The notes: a model not told the origin generated them from the sequence alone. A stretch of DNA of 64,000 nt from Pseudoips prasinana (GCA_951640165.1 OX621234.1:5647001-5711000), one strand, 5' to 3'; positions 1 to 10,261 are shown, counted from the stretch's first letter. Translations and numbers: made by a program.

Positions 1-158
1 ATTCTCAGGCCGTCACCACACAGCAAACCCATAAGTAGCTTGAGCTAAAGCTGCCAGATCGTCCATGTGAGAGATGTCTACATGAGACAGGCCTGACTTC
101 GTGTGGGAAGGGAACGCCAACCTCAGACTCAGACCTCACACTTTACTACAGTACTCAC
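1..158 (-). other. Mical intron after coding exon 2 (first 158 bases)
   Basis: On the minus strand the sequence left of 159 begins with the donor GTGAGTAC (158 down to 151), so this is the start of the intron that follows coding exon 2. The next Mical coding segment is not found in the remaining bases, so the gene continues beyond the left edge. A short open stretch at about 12-76 (minus) reads through about 20 codons but matches nothing I recognise. Confidence 0.8.
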
Positions 159-335
159 CACTTTAGCTCCAAGCAACTGGCATTCTATAGCAGCACGTAG
201 ACCGCATGGCCCGGCACCAATGATCAGCACTTTGCCGCTCGCGCAGGACCGGCCCTTGGCGTACACTTTGTGGTTAGCTCGGGCGTCGAACTTCTTGAAC
301 AGAGCTTGTGCCTTCCACGAACTCGACAGCTTTGC
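159..335 (-). CDS. Mical: Mical coding exon 2: start of flavin monooxygenase domain of [F-actin]-monooxygenase
   Basis: This exon encodes residues 60-118 (59 codons, phase 0 at both ends). Seen: the peptide starts [20 protein letters not shown] and carries the dinucleotide-binding sequence [16 protein letters not shown], with the GxGxxG loop at residues 99-104. The acceptor is TCTATTTCTAG (346-336) and the donor is GTGAGT (158-153). Known of the family: MICAL proteins are FAD- and NADPH-dependent monooxygenases that oxidise actin methionines, disassemble F-actin, and act downstream of plexin in semaphorin signalling; the Rossmann segment binds the FAD ADP moiety. The sequence runs directly on from coding exon 1 at 27701-27877, and the combined 118 residues match the N-terminus of insect MICALs. 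The calponin-homology, LIM and C-terminal domains lie outside the window to the left. The plus-strand open frame across this exon is a shadow. Confidence 0.94.
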
Positions 336-340
336 CTAGA

Positions 341-899
341 AATAGATTAGACATCAGATTATTATCAGATATGTTGATTATTTGGTGAAGGATTCAATTA
401 TAATTCGACGTATAACCCTAGTAGTATGCTTCTTCTAGCCTTAACTAGGCTTAAACCTATAAATTACTAGCAAAGTTGATCCACTGAAACGCGTGTCCAC
501 GTTCCATCCTATACCAGTGGCTATCCCACAAGATTCTTCGGGTTGGATCTCATATCGAGTCGTCTGAATTTGAGTTAGGTATGTATATAGGGGGGTTTAG
601 GGGGGTTCGTACTAAGTGATAAAACGCATTTTTTTCTGCCTGGGCGCGCCAAAAGATTTTTAATATTTTTTTTTTAATTTTATGACATCATACAAATGCA
701 TAAAACAAAACGTAATTTTGATACATTTCGTAGCGATTTCGATACCTACAGCGTTATAAAACAACCTAAAAACATTGTTTTCGTGTTCAGGAGTTATATA
801 TTTTTTAAAACGCCTTATATAAATATCCGAAAAATACCCAAGACTGAATTGTTCATTGTTACTAGTAGATACCATTAACAGTTAGGTTAGAACTGTGAC
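341..899. other. No recognised feature
   Basis: AT-rich intronic sequence. Two runs of six G (590-595 and 600-605) stand out. Short open frames of 60-71 codons on both strands (about 660-878) resemble no protein I know. Confidence 0.5.
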
Positions 900-1062
900 C
901 ATTTAGCGCGCGAAGGCGAGCGAGCGTAGCGAGCTAGCCGCGGTAGCGGCTGCCGAGCGCTAAAAAACCATTAACCATGGATATCTCCATAACGATGGGG
1001 TTCCGCGGGGTCGGGATGGTACAGGAGGGTAGCCGCCTCTCCCCTCCACCCCACCCGACAAC
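900..1062. repeat. GC-rich dispersed-repeat fragment
   Basis: A sharply GC-rich island begins with the near-tandem GCGAGCGAGCGTAGCGAGC and continues with CCGCGGTAGCGGCTGCC. I recall the GCGAGCGTAGCGAGC motif as common in lepidopteran repeats, but I cannot assign a class. It stands out strongly against the flanking sequence. Confidence 0.4.
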
Positions 1063-1974
1063 GTAAGTGCACTTACGTTTGAAGGCGATTTGATTTGAGA
1101 TATTTACCGTTTCTTCAACTTTCAACTCTGATACATATCAGTGATAGCGTTGTATATGAATTGAATGTTTTTGTGAATAACTTCCCATTCCTATAGGGGA
1201 GCGCAATATAATTTTCTTTCATGGTTTTACCCGATTTTTAATAGATACTCTGCTATTCAGGTCCTTGGATTATAGTGTGTGGGTTCTTGGGTTAAAGTGT
1301 AACTAACCTGAATTTGTTACATATGTATAAATAAGATTATTTTATCAGGAGATTTCTTGATTCAATTTTGTAAATGGCTTCATAAGATCAATTTCTTGTT
1401 ATCAATTTCTTATTATGTTCGTAACTTGTTGGCATTTATCCTTCAACCACGTGGAATATTTTCCGTAAGGATCTTGGCTTACGTGACTATAAAATACAGA
1501 TCGTTTAAGAATTAGAGGCAAGTGACCCTCGCATTTTTGTTGATATTAAATTCGAAGATGAGCATTTTTACGACGATGCTCATTTCTATTTAAAGGGTTT
1601 TGTCAATAAGCGAAATTTATAAAATAAAATAAATAAAAAGTATGGGCGGGAACGGTCTCTAAACACAAGCTAAATGACACGCAGATAGTATAAAATGTAG
1701 TTCCGCTCACTGCCCCTCAGTCCGCTTATTATCGTTTCTCAATGCGTCCCCTTAACTACAGACATACTGATTGCGCCCTTTGTGCATACCTTATGAACTA
1801 ATAATGCACGTCATGAAAATCGAACTCCTCAATAATAGGTAGATGCAGGATGTTTACCATAATCTGAATTTTAAGAGAGGTAGGGCACGCCGTTTATTGC
1901 CTCAAAGAGCAGCCAGTCTGGGGAAGTACCTCCACATTACATAAGACATTCCTTAATAATAACGTTATTTAATG
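1063..1974. other. No recognised feature
   Basis: AT-rich intronic sequence without clear repeats, exons or structured motifs. Confidence 0.5.
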
Positions 1975-2150
1975 TTGTGTTTCTGCGTGTGAGTAAGGTC
2001 GGTCGCATCGGGGAGGGGGGAAGGGTCAGTAACACTTGTTTGCTGACTCTTAAAGGCCGGCAACGCACCCGCGACGCCTCTGGTGTTGCGAGTGTACATG
2101 GGCGGCGGAAACACTTGCTCGTTTGTCGCCCTCTTATATGTAAAATATAT
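1975..2150 (+). repeat. Dispersed repeat of the CATGGGCGGCGG type
   Basis: Contains AAAGGCCGGCAACGCACC followed by TGGTGTTGCGAGTGTACATG and GGCGGCGG. An antisense relative lies at 47580-47730 with CCGCCCATGGACAATCG. This combination is abundant in Lepidoptera as a retroelement-derived repeat. The class is uncertain. Confidence 0.5.
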
Positions 2151-2482
2151 ATATATATTCTGTTAGCTTGCTTCGATAACAATCGACTCGAAATAATAAG
2201 TGGGTGATTTAAACAGGATGACTATCACCTATATGAGTTTCCCAAGCAGTAATGGTCTTAATGTGAATTCAATTTGTTAGTAAAGGAAAGTAGCCAAGCA
2301 TAAAATACCAGCCTGATTTTGAGATTAAAAAAAAAGATATTTAGATTAAATGCTCAACAAGGAGCTTATTATTAGATCCTAATTATTTGATTTGTGAATA
2401 TATATTCACATGAAAAATTTTAATAAATCTTATGTTTAAAAAAAAGGATTCCTACTGAGTTTTCTGGTAATGTTTCTTAGTA

Positions 2483-2578
2483 GCTGCCACGCCATGCACT
2501 CCACGGTAGGGTAAAAATTTACGATTGCACATAAACGTAATTTTTTACGGAATAAATGAATTTTGATTTTGATTGAAG
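2483..2578 (+). mobile_element. LINE 3' end, heavily 5'-truncated
   Basis: Ends ACGGAATAAATGAATTTTG followed by TTTTGATT repeats, a simple-sequence tail typical of non-LTR retrotransposons. The same 3' end occurs inverted at 3731-3870, where the tail reads TTTGAA. Sharing a 3' end but not a 5' end is the hallmark of 5' truncation. Confidence 0.6.
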
Positions 2579-2895
2579 GCTATCAATCAAATAATCTTCA
2601 TATCAAATGTAATGATCCAAATGGCTCGTTAAAGATATTAAATTAGTAAAAGTATGTAAAGTATCACAACAGGAGGATATAACAACCTTGGTTTATTCAA
2701 GTAGTCACCTTGAATAAGTCAAGTTATGATTTCGTCACCCGTATCGTCGCAGACATTCCTGGAAAGAAGGTGCTTACGGGCGAAGCCGATCGAGATGTAC
2801 TTGGCTGCCGCGACCACCAATGAATTTTCTCTCGGAATTGCAATAGGAACGTATTGCGACAGCATCAAATTCCTACGTCGTGGGTTATACATACA

Positions 2896-3080
2896 ATCAT
2901 CATCATCATATCAGCCGGAAGACGTCCACTGCTGGACAAAGGCCTCCCCCCAAGATCTCCACAATTGCCGGTCTTGCGCTATTCGCATCCAGCAGTTTTC
3001 AGCGACCCGCACAAGATCATCGGTCCATCTTGTAGGGGGCCTGCCCACGCTGCGTCTTCCAGTTCGTGGTCGCCAATACA
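2896..3080 (-). mobile_element. RTE-type LINE, 3' terminal fragment
   Basis: On the minus strand the fragment encodes the C-terminal end of the reverse transcriptase ORF (RPPTRWTDDL..., AQDRQLW..., QQW-like residues) and ends in an (ATG)n tail. Known: RTE elements have very short 3' UTRs with short tandem tails. Plus-strand open frames over this copy are antisense and meaningless. Other copies lie at 26661, 30843, 32018, 33358 and 49844. Confidence 0.75.
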
Positions 3081-3109
3081 TACAACATTTCCTTTAATTC
3101 TTTTCGAGG

Positions 3110-3300
3110 CGCTTTTAGCTAAATGCTTTCCCCGGTCAGTAAGAGATCGGAGAGGTTAAGCAACTAGGGCTGGATTGGTGGGCCACCAGTGGTTTAAATT
3201 CTGAGCGTCTCCTTGCTTCGGAGGGCACGTTAACCTGTGGGTTCCGGTTGTAGCCATTAGGCAACAGACTTTAAGCCATATCAGAAGCCTAAAGTTTATT
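3110..3300 (+). mobile_element. SINE-5 copy (GCACGTTAA..GTCGGTCC family)
   Basis: Contains GGGCCACCAGTGGT and GCTTCGGAGGGCACGTTAA followed by a TTGTAGCCATTAGGCAACAG segment. Better copies are at 21430-21725 and 19545-19700. I recognise it as a short lepidopteran repeat, probably a SINE. The head type is not clear. Confidence 0.5.
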
Positions 3301-3597
3301 ACTTCCTACGTTATTATAAACTCTATTTATTGTAATAACAACTAAAATCAATGAATTATTAACTGTGCTGCGACCAATTAAGGGTTATCTACATAAATTA
3401 AAACGAATCGCAGAAACGTTTGTACGCCCATAACTTCCAAACGACTGCCCCAAATTGGATAAATCTTTCTTTTATGCGTTATTGAGAGGAGGAGGTTTGT
3501 ATGCAAAAACAATATGTATAGTATATATTTGTTTTGGTTCCAGAAAGACAGTATTGCCGGCAAAAAATATGGAGGTACGAAGTTTGCCGGCACATTT
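3301..3597. other. No recognised feature
   Basis: AT-rich sequence. Short open frames on both strands resemble nothing known. Confidence 0.45.
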
Positions 3598-4000
3598 AGT
3601 ATTGAAGACTCCATGGATTCACCGTGCGGAAACCGGGTCCACCACGTGGTAATGGAGAGAACACTGGACTGTCTGAGATTTGCGACTCAGATGTAGGTTT
3701 AAGATTGTTGAATCACAGGGGGCCCCCCTGTTTTTTTTTTCAAATTCAAATTCATTTATTCCATAAAAATTACGTTTATGTGCAATCGTAAATTTTTACC
3801 CTACCGTGGAGTGCTCTAATATCATTGGGAAGTTTGTTATAGAAACTTATACATTGCCCCATAAAAGAGTTACTTATTTTGCCTCAACGCTCGCCTTCCG
3901 TGTCTCTCAGTGTTCCCTCCTCTTCCTAGCCAAATTTGGTATGATCCTAACAATGCCGCTTTGTATACTCGTTCTAATATATAACTTAAAAGAAAATTAA
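3598..4000 (+). repeat. Rep-X dispersed repeat interrupted by a LINE 3' end (3731-3870)
   Basis: The flanks (CCATGGATTCACCGTGCGG at 3610 and CCTCTTCCTAGCCAAATTTG near 3920) recur uninterrupted at 48430-48700. Between them, 3731-3870 is the minus-strand LINE 3' end shared with 2483-2578, beginning in its TTTGAA tail. Rep-X itself is unclassified. Confidence 0.6.
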
Positions 4001-4013
4001 TTTTACGTACGTA

Positions 4014-4154
4014 CCGACGCTAGCACATCCAGCTTGGGGTAGCTGGATGTGTCAAATTTATTTTATAGATATTCTACTTTATCACGTAAGTATAAGGTTC
4101 ACTTTCAATTGGGGAAATTTGACAGATTGGGGTAGCTTGATGTGCCGGTGTCTG
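4014..4154 (+). mobile_element. MITE-TA (Tc1/mariner-like), copy 1
   Basis: About 141 bp, flanked by TA at 4012-4013 and 4155-4156. The right terminal inverted repeat reads GGGGTAGCTTGATGTGCCGG then TGTCTG. The left repeat is rearranged: it begins CCGACGCTAGCACATCCAGC and then GGGGTAGCTGGATGTG appears in inverted order. The family has five copies (4014, 7501, 10536, 45196, 52108). The TA target and the CAGACGCCAGCACATC ends fit a mariner-type MITE with no coding capacity. Confidence 0.75.
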
Positions 4155-4224
4155 TACAAATGATGTAAACAAAAAGTGCATTGTTTGTGAACGATGATAT
4201 GGAATATAGTTATATTTATATATA

Positions 4225-4330
4225 GTCAAATTTAACCTAGGTCTGCAACTGTCTGAAAGGCATTATGCTGCTTGCAAATATTGAGTTGAGTGTAGATAAG
4301 CAGATTTCTATACTTTTACATTGATTACAT
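4225..4330 (+). repeat. Rep-U dispersed repeat
   Basis: The segment GCTTGCAAATATTGAG followed by AGTGTAGATAAGCAGA and CTATACTTTTACAT is repeated in inverse orientation at 20505-20600. The class is unknown. Confidence 0.5.
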
Positions 4331-4617
4331 TGTGTCATTTGGTTTTTTCGCCGATTATCCTTCGGCGTGGCCGATTTTTATGAACTCACGAGTACGCTCG
4401 GTCACTACCACAGTATATTACGATCAGGAACGAACTACATGAGGCACCTAAGAAAATGCTTTTAAACTAAGATCAATAATAGCATAAATGTCTTGCAACG
4501 ACTGTTGTCGTCTCTCTTAGGAAGAATCTATTACCAAGTCTATAAATCAATCAAAATATTTGTGGTATCGCCAGCTCAAATCTTTTAGGAGGTAATTCAA
4601 AAGTTTGTGCCATAGGA
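4331..4617. other. No recognised feature
   Basis: Intronic sequence with no match to the other families in this window. Confidence 0.4.
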
Positions 4618-4619
4618 GC

Positions 4620-4797
4620 TAAAATGGAAATGTGCCCCGCGATTTTACCCGCGTTAAACTTTTAAAATTAAAGCCTATATTTTAATCCAGGGTGCTAACT
4701 CCATACCAAATTCTATTGAAATCAATACAGCCGTTTAGACGTGAAGAAGTTACAACCATACACACTCACAAACTTTCGCCTTTATAATATTAGTGTG
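4620..4797 (-). mobile_element. HelB Helitron, degraded
   Basis: On the minus strand the copy runs from a CACTAATATTATAAAGGCG start, through GAAAGTTTGTGAGTGTG, to the 3' hairpin GCGGGTAAAATCGCGGGGCA. The terminal CTAG is lost. The organisation matches the HelB copy at 37903-38214. Confidence 0.7.
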
Positions 4798-5179
4798 ATA
4801 ATAAGAGTAACACCCGCTAACTCGCTACGCCTCTGGCATAATAATTTCGCTTTATATATCCAATGATAAGCAAATACGCGTATAGAAGAAAACAAAGCCT
4901 TTCAACAATAAATCGCTCTAAGCAATGACAATTTGAATACAAACAAACATAAAATCACGCAAAATATCTTCAGTTAAGATAATAACTAATATTGGCTATT
5001 ATTATTAAGATATTTTATAGATAAATGACGGAAACAAAAACGTTTCAAAACACGCAAAGGTATGTCAGAACTATCAACAGTATCAGTAACACCTGGTGGA
5101 ATTTAAGCTACGTCCTATCTAGTTATAGTGCGCAAGTGGTGTGCGCAAAGTCACGCTCATAATTATCGACACTCACAGA
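4798..5179. other. No recognised feature
   Basis: AT-rich sequence, with nothing that repeats elsewhere in the window. Confidence 0.45.
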
Positions 5180-5238
5180 CTTGCCGATCACTTGCGTGAG
5201 AGCAACAGACTGTTGCTCTCACGCAAGTGATCGGCAAG
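5180..5238. repeat. Perfect palindrome, 29-bp arms, 1-nt loop
   Basis: 5180-5208 (CTTGCCGATCACTTGCGTGA...) is the exact reverse complement of 5210-5238, leaving a single A at 5209 as spacer. It is not part of any family I can identify here. It sits immediately left of a Rep-G fragment. Confidence 0.95.
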
Positions 5239-5244
5239 GTTAAC

Positions 5245-5297
5245 CAGCTAGGCACGGAACCTTTCATGGGCGAGTCCGACTCGCACTTGGCCGCTTT
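5245..5297 (-). repeat. Rep-G fragment (GTGCGAGTCGGACTCGC family)
   Basis: Reverse complement of the start of the long copies at 20679 and 60164: GGCCAAGTGCGAGTCGGACT then CGCCCATGAAAGGTTCCG. It is truncated after about 50 bp. Confidence 0.6.
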
Positions 5298-5299
5298 TT

Positions 5300-5765
5300 A
5301 TGAAAGTTGCGCGGACGGAGCAGTATGAAATTTGGGTGAAGGAGTGCGGAAAGCTAATATTTTTATATAATAGGCATTAGAAGACATTACACACACTAAC
5401 ATTATAATAATAATAATATCTTAGGACATTATTCATACACGGTCATCGTATCCCAAACTAAGCAGAGCTTCTGGAAACCACATAACTGATATACTACATT
5501 TCTTTTGTAAATACATACTTATATAGATAATTACACCCAGACTCAGGATAAACAGACATGTTCATGCACACAAATATCTAGCCCATCCAGGGAGAATGGC
5601 ACCCACGAACTGCGGCGTGCAAAGCAAGCATTTACCAACCACGCTACAAGCCCTTCAACATTCTTTTGACAGACTGAGAAGAGATGAGAAACTGACTGTC
5701 TTTAATATCTATAGTCTTTGACAATAGCACCTTAATGGTCGAATTTCGATGACGTGCGATCTCTA
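5300..5765 (-). repeat. Rep-D dispersed repeat split by a SINE-2 insertion
   Basis: The left part (GGAGTGCGGAAAGCTAATAT, about 5345) and right part (GACTGAGAAGAGATGAGAAA to TGGTCGAATTTCG, 5669-5745) are adjacent in uninterrupted copies such as 50730-51035. SINE-2 at 5401-5655 sits between them, with AACATT on both sides as the likely target duplication. Rep-D also occurs at 7850, 19140, 34143 and 43540; its class is unknown. Confidence 0.65.
5401..5655 (-). mobile_element. SINE-2 (tRNA-derived), near full length
   Basis: Minus strand: a tRNA-like head with the family's GGCGTGGTTGGTAAATGC A-box region and a diverged B box, a GTCTGAGTCTGGGTG-like body, and a tail ending GATATTATTATTATTATAAT. 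It is inserted in a Rep-D copy. Better B boxes (GGGTTCGATTCCC) are seen in the copies at 30180-30700 and 55082-55320. Confidence 0.75.
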
Positions 5766-5775
5766 GTTAATCTAA

Positions 5776-6092
5776 TCTATACATATAATAAAATCGTAGG
5801 AAAGTCAAAACTGTACATTGAATATTTGTTGAAAGGATATTTGGGGCGTGATCTACAATCGATATCGAAGCCAAAAATATAGTTTTTAGAATTTTTGTCT
5901 GTTTGTCTGTATGTATGCCCAGGCTAAATTCAAAAAGTACTGCATGGATTTACTTCGAATTTTGCATGAATATTAATAAGAGGTCGGGTCAACATATTAT
6001 TATAGGCTACATATTATCACGCTATCACCTACGGGGGAGCAGCTGTCATAATTTATAAAGTTTAACGCGGGTAAACCGCGGGGCACAGCTAG
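5776..6092 (+). mobile_element. HelA non-autonomous Helitron, complete (317 bp)
   Basis: It starts TCTATACATATAATAAAATC and ends with a hairpin (GCGGGTAAACCGCG) followed by GGGCACAGCTAG. Host A (5775) and T (6093) flank it. Known: Helitrons start TC, end CTRR preceded by a short hairpin, insert between A and T, and make no target duplication. It has no coding capacity. HelA is the commonest family here. Confidence 0.9.
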
Positions 6093-6789
6093 TATAAGAT
6101 AAATTGGTCGATGACATCACGCTTTGCATATTATAATAAATTCGTAAAGCATCGTTATCTATACATGAAAAGTAATTAGCGATAACATATTAACGAAATT
6201 AGTCCACAGTCGGTTCTCGAGAAATTCGCAATGATATAGATAAACGAATGATAACGTTCGGATAGCAAACAGTCGCCTGAAATTATTGCACGATCGGATA
6301 CATACATTTGCAATCTACAACAACATAATGTAAACGTTTGAAAAATATATAAATTATACAAGGTATGTAGCTTAAATAGAGGTAACTTTAGGAACGCTAT
6401 ATACCCAAGAAACTGAACAAATGAAACAAAACCACTTCGCAGCCAACGAAAGATATTTTCCCCATACAAAATGCATCAGCAGTTACTCTTGCATTGGAAG
6501 GTAATATTTATATTTGTGTATTTTACACGCTGTGTTGTGATTTTACACGACGTGCACCATTTAAATTACACGTTGTATACAGTGATCCTGGTTGAATTTC
6601 AGCTAAGACCTCGCCGACCCAAATACACAGTACATTATAGTGCAGGAGCGTGTGCGCAAACACGAGTATACTTTATATTATTATACCGATTGGACGGCTA
6701 TCAAACTCGATCGGATGTGATCAGGGGCTGGACGGAAGTATAAATTGCCTCACTTCGAGACTTTGGGCTCGTGTAATAATATCACTTTA
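6093..6789. other. No recognised feature
   Basis: AT-rich intronic sequence. Frames of about 90-97 codons on opposite strands (6176-6743) look like chance. Confidence 0.5.
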
Positions 6790-6866
6790 TGGCACGACCC
6801 GGGATCCGAACCCAGGACCTAATTGTCTGCAGAACATATTATTACCGCTAGACGAGGCAATAATTC
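6790..6866 (-). mobile_element. SINE-4 head fragment
   Basis: Contains CCGGGATCCGAACCCAGGAC (minus: a B-box-like GGTTCGGATCCCG) and CTAGACGAGGCAAT, as in the longer SINE-4 copies at 19866-20065 and 62600-62808. Confidence 0.55.
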
Positions 6867-7500
6867 TATAAGTATAAAACTTGCTACATCATTCGCAATT
6901 ATAAGAACTTAACCATGAAGGTTTCAAATAAAATAAATTAAGTAATTTTGTATTGGAATAATTTAGATTTAGAACCAGATTAGCTGCAGACTTCATTAAA
7001 TAAAATTTATTTGTTTTCGCTCCAGCCACTATAATTATTAACAAAACCATTATATTATATAATTATATACAAAATTATACAATTTACAAAATGAACAAGA
7101 TAATCGCACAGGAACACAACATTCGCATATTAGCATTAAACATTCACAGTTAGGAAACGGATTTGAATATAATAAGCAACGACGACGCGCGGGCGCATTG
7201 CATTCGCTTATGGTCTATGATCCGCATTATTCACTCCAACGCTTATACGCCTTAATACACAGACATAAGGTCGGGTTTCGTCTAACGGTATGTAGCAGGT
7301 GTACAGGATACGACGACATTCATAAGGCGTGGTGACAATAGACAGTGTGGCATTGTTTAGTTGCAACTTTATGGTTAGAAACAGTCGCTCACAAAGAACT
7401 ACATTATGATGAAAATCACAGATCCTAACCATAAATAATTCAGCTATCAACAGCTCGTAAATCCATAATAGGCTATATCCTAGTCTGTCATTTGTATGTA
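6867..7500. other. No recognised feature
   Basis: AT-rich sequence. A minus-strand open frame (7208-7513) runs into the MITE and resembles nothing known. Confidence 0.45.
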
Positions 7501-7635
7501 CAGACGCCAGCACATCCAGCTACCCCAATCTGTCAAATTTCTTTTATAGAGTTTTAACTTTATCACGTAAGCATAAGGATCACTTTCTATTGGTGAAATT
7601 TGACAGATTGGGGTAGCTTGATGTGCTGGCGTCTA
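7501..7635 (+). mobile_element. MITE-TA, copy 2 (complete)
   Basis: 135 bp flanked by TA. The ends CAGACGCCAGCACATCCAGC and GATGTGCTGGCGTCTA are inverted repeats that continue through the CTACCCCAATCTGTCAAATT arm (about 40 bp). The centre is CTTTATCACGTAAGCATAAG. Confidence 0.85.
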
Positions 7636-7849
7636 TACATTAGTAAATATTAGTGATTTATTAATCATTCTTTATAATGTTATTAAGTACATGATATGCT
7701 GCAGCTGACCGTGCGATCAGAAAAGATGCAACCCTTTTCCGAGAACGAGTAACACTAATGAAATACCAGTACCTACCTTCGACGTTTTACAACCAAGCAA
7801 CACATTACATTATATTGATTGCTGTAGATACGAGAAATATTTTCATACT

Positions 7850-8110
7850 AGAGATCACACTTGTTCGAATTTCGAAAATTAAGGTTCTATTCTCAAAGAC
7901 TATAGATATTAAAGACAAATATTAAACTGTTCACAGATTTCACACTCAGTGTGTCAAAAGCATGGCAGTGTGTGTAATATTTTGTTATTAAAATAATTTA
8001 CTTCTGATGCTTATTATATAAAAATGTTAACTTTCTACACTCCTTCTCCATATGAACGTTCAATGTTGCAAATTTCATACTTCTCCGTCGGGGCAATTTT
8101 CGTAAAATGT
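7850..8110 (+). repeat. Rep-D copy
   Basis: From AGAGATCACACTTGTTCG through ATTAAGGTTCTATTCTCAAA to CACTCCTTCTCCATATGAAC and a CCGTCGGGGCAATTTTCGTA end. It is close to the copy at 34143-34400. Confidence 0.65.
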
Positions 8111-8821
8111 GGTTAAATGTATTTCTTGCAATATGATTAGGTATACGATTTCTCGTAAACTGATTTAGAAGAAGAAGAAAATGTTTTTATTGAACACATA
8201 CATATTGAAATAAAGTTTATTTATGGGGACGACCAATCGATTTATTAAGCTATTGCATAGCTTCTATCGCGGGCCTTAAGCGTGGGGACCGAATCCAGAA
8301 ATTCCGTAACGAAAAAAACCTAACACCCCCACTCCGACCGCCATCTATAGATAAATACCAGAACTTTTAATGACTTTTTGAAATATCACGCTTGTCTCTT
8401 TAGTTCAGCAACCCGCCTTAAGGTGGCATTGGTTGTATTGGAATACTACCGTAATCAGCTGTTTGTGAGAAAGTATATAGGTGTATAGGTATTTATCATC
8501 TACGTACAACAGTGAATATCTGTACTCGTATAATTTGTGTACAAAGTGTTTTGAATATGAATAAACAAAGTGCATTTATGAATGAAGAAAGTCACGAAAA
8601 AATAGTGATAGAAAATGAGTTAGTACTCTATATACATTCATTTTATTATTATTATCACAAATGCAGTATTATAAAATAAATAAATAATTATAATTGCATA
8701 AGTTGATAAAACATGCTATGCAATAGCTTTACCGCGGCAGTCTCAGAGTGCCACACGTCTTTTTTATCTTATGACTAAAACGAGTAGAGCTCGATATTTT
8801 GGGCGTTTTTATTGAACTGAA
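8111..8821. other. No recognised feature
   Basis: AT-rich sequence. 8165-8225 resembles a weak LINE tail (AATAAAGTTTATTTATG) without any family match in this window. Confidence 0.4.
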
Positions 8822-9094
8822 TTGAATATTTTTTCAAAAGGATACTTGGGACGTGATCTACCTACTATTGATATCGAAGCCAAAAATATAGTTTTTAGAA
8901 TTTTTGTCTGTTTTTCTGTATGTATGTCCGGGCTAAACTCAAAAAGTACTGCATGGATTTACTTCAAATTTTGCATGAGTATTGCTAAGAGGTCGGGTCT
9001 ACATATACGCTACATATTATCACGCTATCACCTAGGAGGTATGAGATGTGATATTTTAAAGTTTAACGCGGGTAAAACCGTGGGGCACAGCTAG
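8822..9094 (+). mobile_element. HelA Helitron, 5'-truncated, first of a tandem pair
   Basis: The interior and the 3' end (ACGCGGGTAAAACCGTGGGG then CACAGCTAG) are intact. The first 45 bp or so of the consensus are missing. It abuts the next copy with no spacer. Confidence 0.85.
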
Positions 9095-9381
9095 TCTATA
9101 CATATAATAACATCATAGGGAAGTCTAAACTGTACATTGAACATTTTTTCAAAAGGATACTTGGGACGCGATCACAATTGATATCGATATCGAAGCCAAA
9201 ATTATAGTTTTTGAATTTTTGTCTGTATTTATGTCCGGGCTAAACTCAAAAAGTAATGCATGGATTTACTTCAAATTTTGCATGAATATTACTAAGAGGT
9301 GGGGTCACATATAGGTTACACATTATCACGCTATGATAATTTATAAAATTTAACGCGGGTAAAACTGCGGGGCACAGCTAG
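9095..9381 (+). mobile_element. HelA Helitron, second of a tandem pair
   Basis: It begins TCTATACATATAATAACATC directly after the CTAG of the previous copy and ends GGGGCACAGCTAG at 9381. It is a head-to-tail arrangement. Confidence 0.87.
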
Positions 9382-9832
9382 TTTATCAATAATATATATA
9401 TATGTATTTAAAAATATATGTATAAGTACTTTTATCAGTTGCCTGGTTGTCATGTCACGTTTCAGATTAAAACATTGAGAGAAAATAAAATTTGAGATTA
9501 TGATTGCGAGCCATCTTTGTTTACTCAAAAGGTGTAAAAATTACTCCTACAACCACTTACTTCAATAACACAGTTCATAAACTATTAAATATATTACCGT
9601 GTTGTCTGCAGATGCTGCTTGAATTACAATATTATAATGTACTATTTAAAGGCGCACGGTACCTATTAACTTTCGATGCTTATGACATTTATGGCTATTT
9701 AATCACGCAGATCTCAAGTATGCGTATGCGCACGCTTTTATTTGTAATTGAATTCGAATTACCAGTTAGCGGACCTGGTACGTTTGAGGCTGGTACGCCG
9801 ATTGGCAATTGTACATTCATGAGGAGCATCAA
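9382..9832. other. No recognised feature
   Basis: Intronic sequence. A plus-strand frame of 113 codons (9504-9845) matches nothing I know and runs into the Helitron that follows. Confidence 0.45.
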
Positions 9833-10101
9833 TCTATATATATAAAAATCAATGCCACTTTTCGTTGTAATGTTATAACTCAACAACGCCTTTACCGATT
9901 TGGCTAATTTTGGTCTTGAATTATTCGTGGAAGTCCAGGGAAGGTTTGTACGTAGAGAAAATTTAAAAAAAAGTCTTGATAAAGTGTAAATGCATCTTTT
10001 AGCAATTTAAAATATTTTTTTGTTTGAATATAATATGAACTTAATAATATTTTTATTATTATTATGCCTTATACGTAGCGAAGCAAGTACCGGGCCGCTA
10101 G
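9833..10101 (+). mobile_element. HelD non-autonomous Helitron
   Basis: It starts TCTATATATATAAAAATCAA and ends TACGTAGCGAAGCAAGTACC then GGGCCGCTAG. HelD is the same family as the Rep-bearing copy at 35869-37088 and the copies at 27373 and 61834. The 3' hairpin is based on GTA/TAC and GCGG/CCGC pairing. Confidence 0.85.
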
Positions 10102-10126
10102 TTTTTATTAAATTGAAACTAACCGT

Positions 10127-10152
10127 ATACTACCTCTATATAGAGGTAGTAT
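10127..10152. repeat. Perfect 26-bp palindrome, no loop
   Basis: ATACTACCTCTAT is directly followed by its reverse complement, ATAGAGGTAGTAT. Confidence 0.9.
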
Positions 10153-10261
10153 AGTCAATAGTAAGGTATATACCTTAGTCCAAAATTACATAGAAACTCG
10201 TGGTATCTCTAGTCTTTATGGCGTACTATTGACTGCCTCATTGATTTATAAGTAGACCGTT

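Noticed and set aside
12..76. Additional Mical exon left of exon 2
   Set aside because: The short minus-strand frame does not continue the MICAL sequence expected after residue 118 and lacks convincing splice sites.
103..339. 78-codon plus-strand open frame
   Set aside because: It is the antisense shadow of Mical coding exon 2, which has a family match, splice sites and the correct phase on the minus strand.
2726..3159. Two overlapping plus-strand open frames of 101-123 codons
   Set aside because: They lie on the antisense strand of an RTE LINE 3' fragment. Similar frames recur at every RTE copy.
9504..9845. 113-codon plus-strand frame as a gene
   Set aside because: Its C-terminus reads into a HelD Helitron. 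The rest has no recognisable domain.
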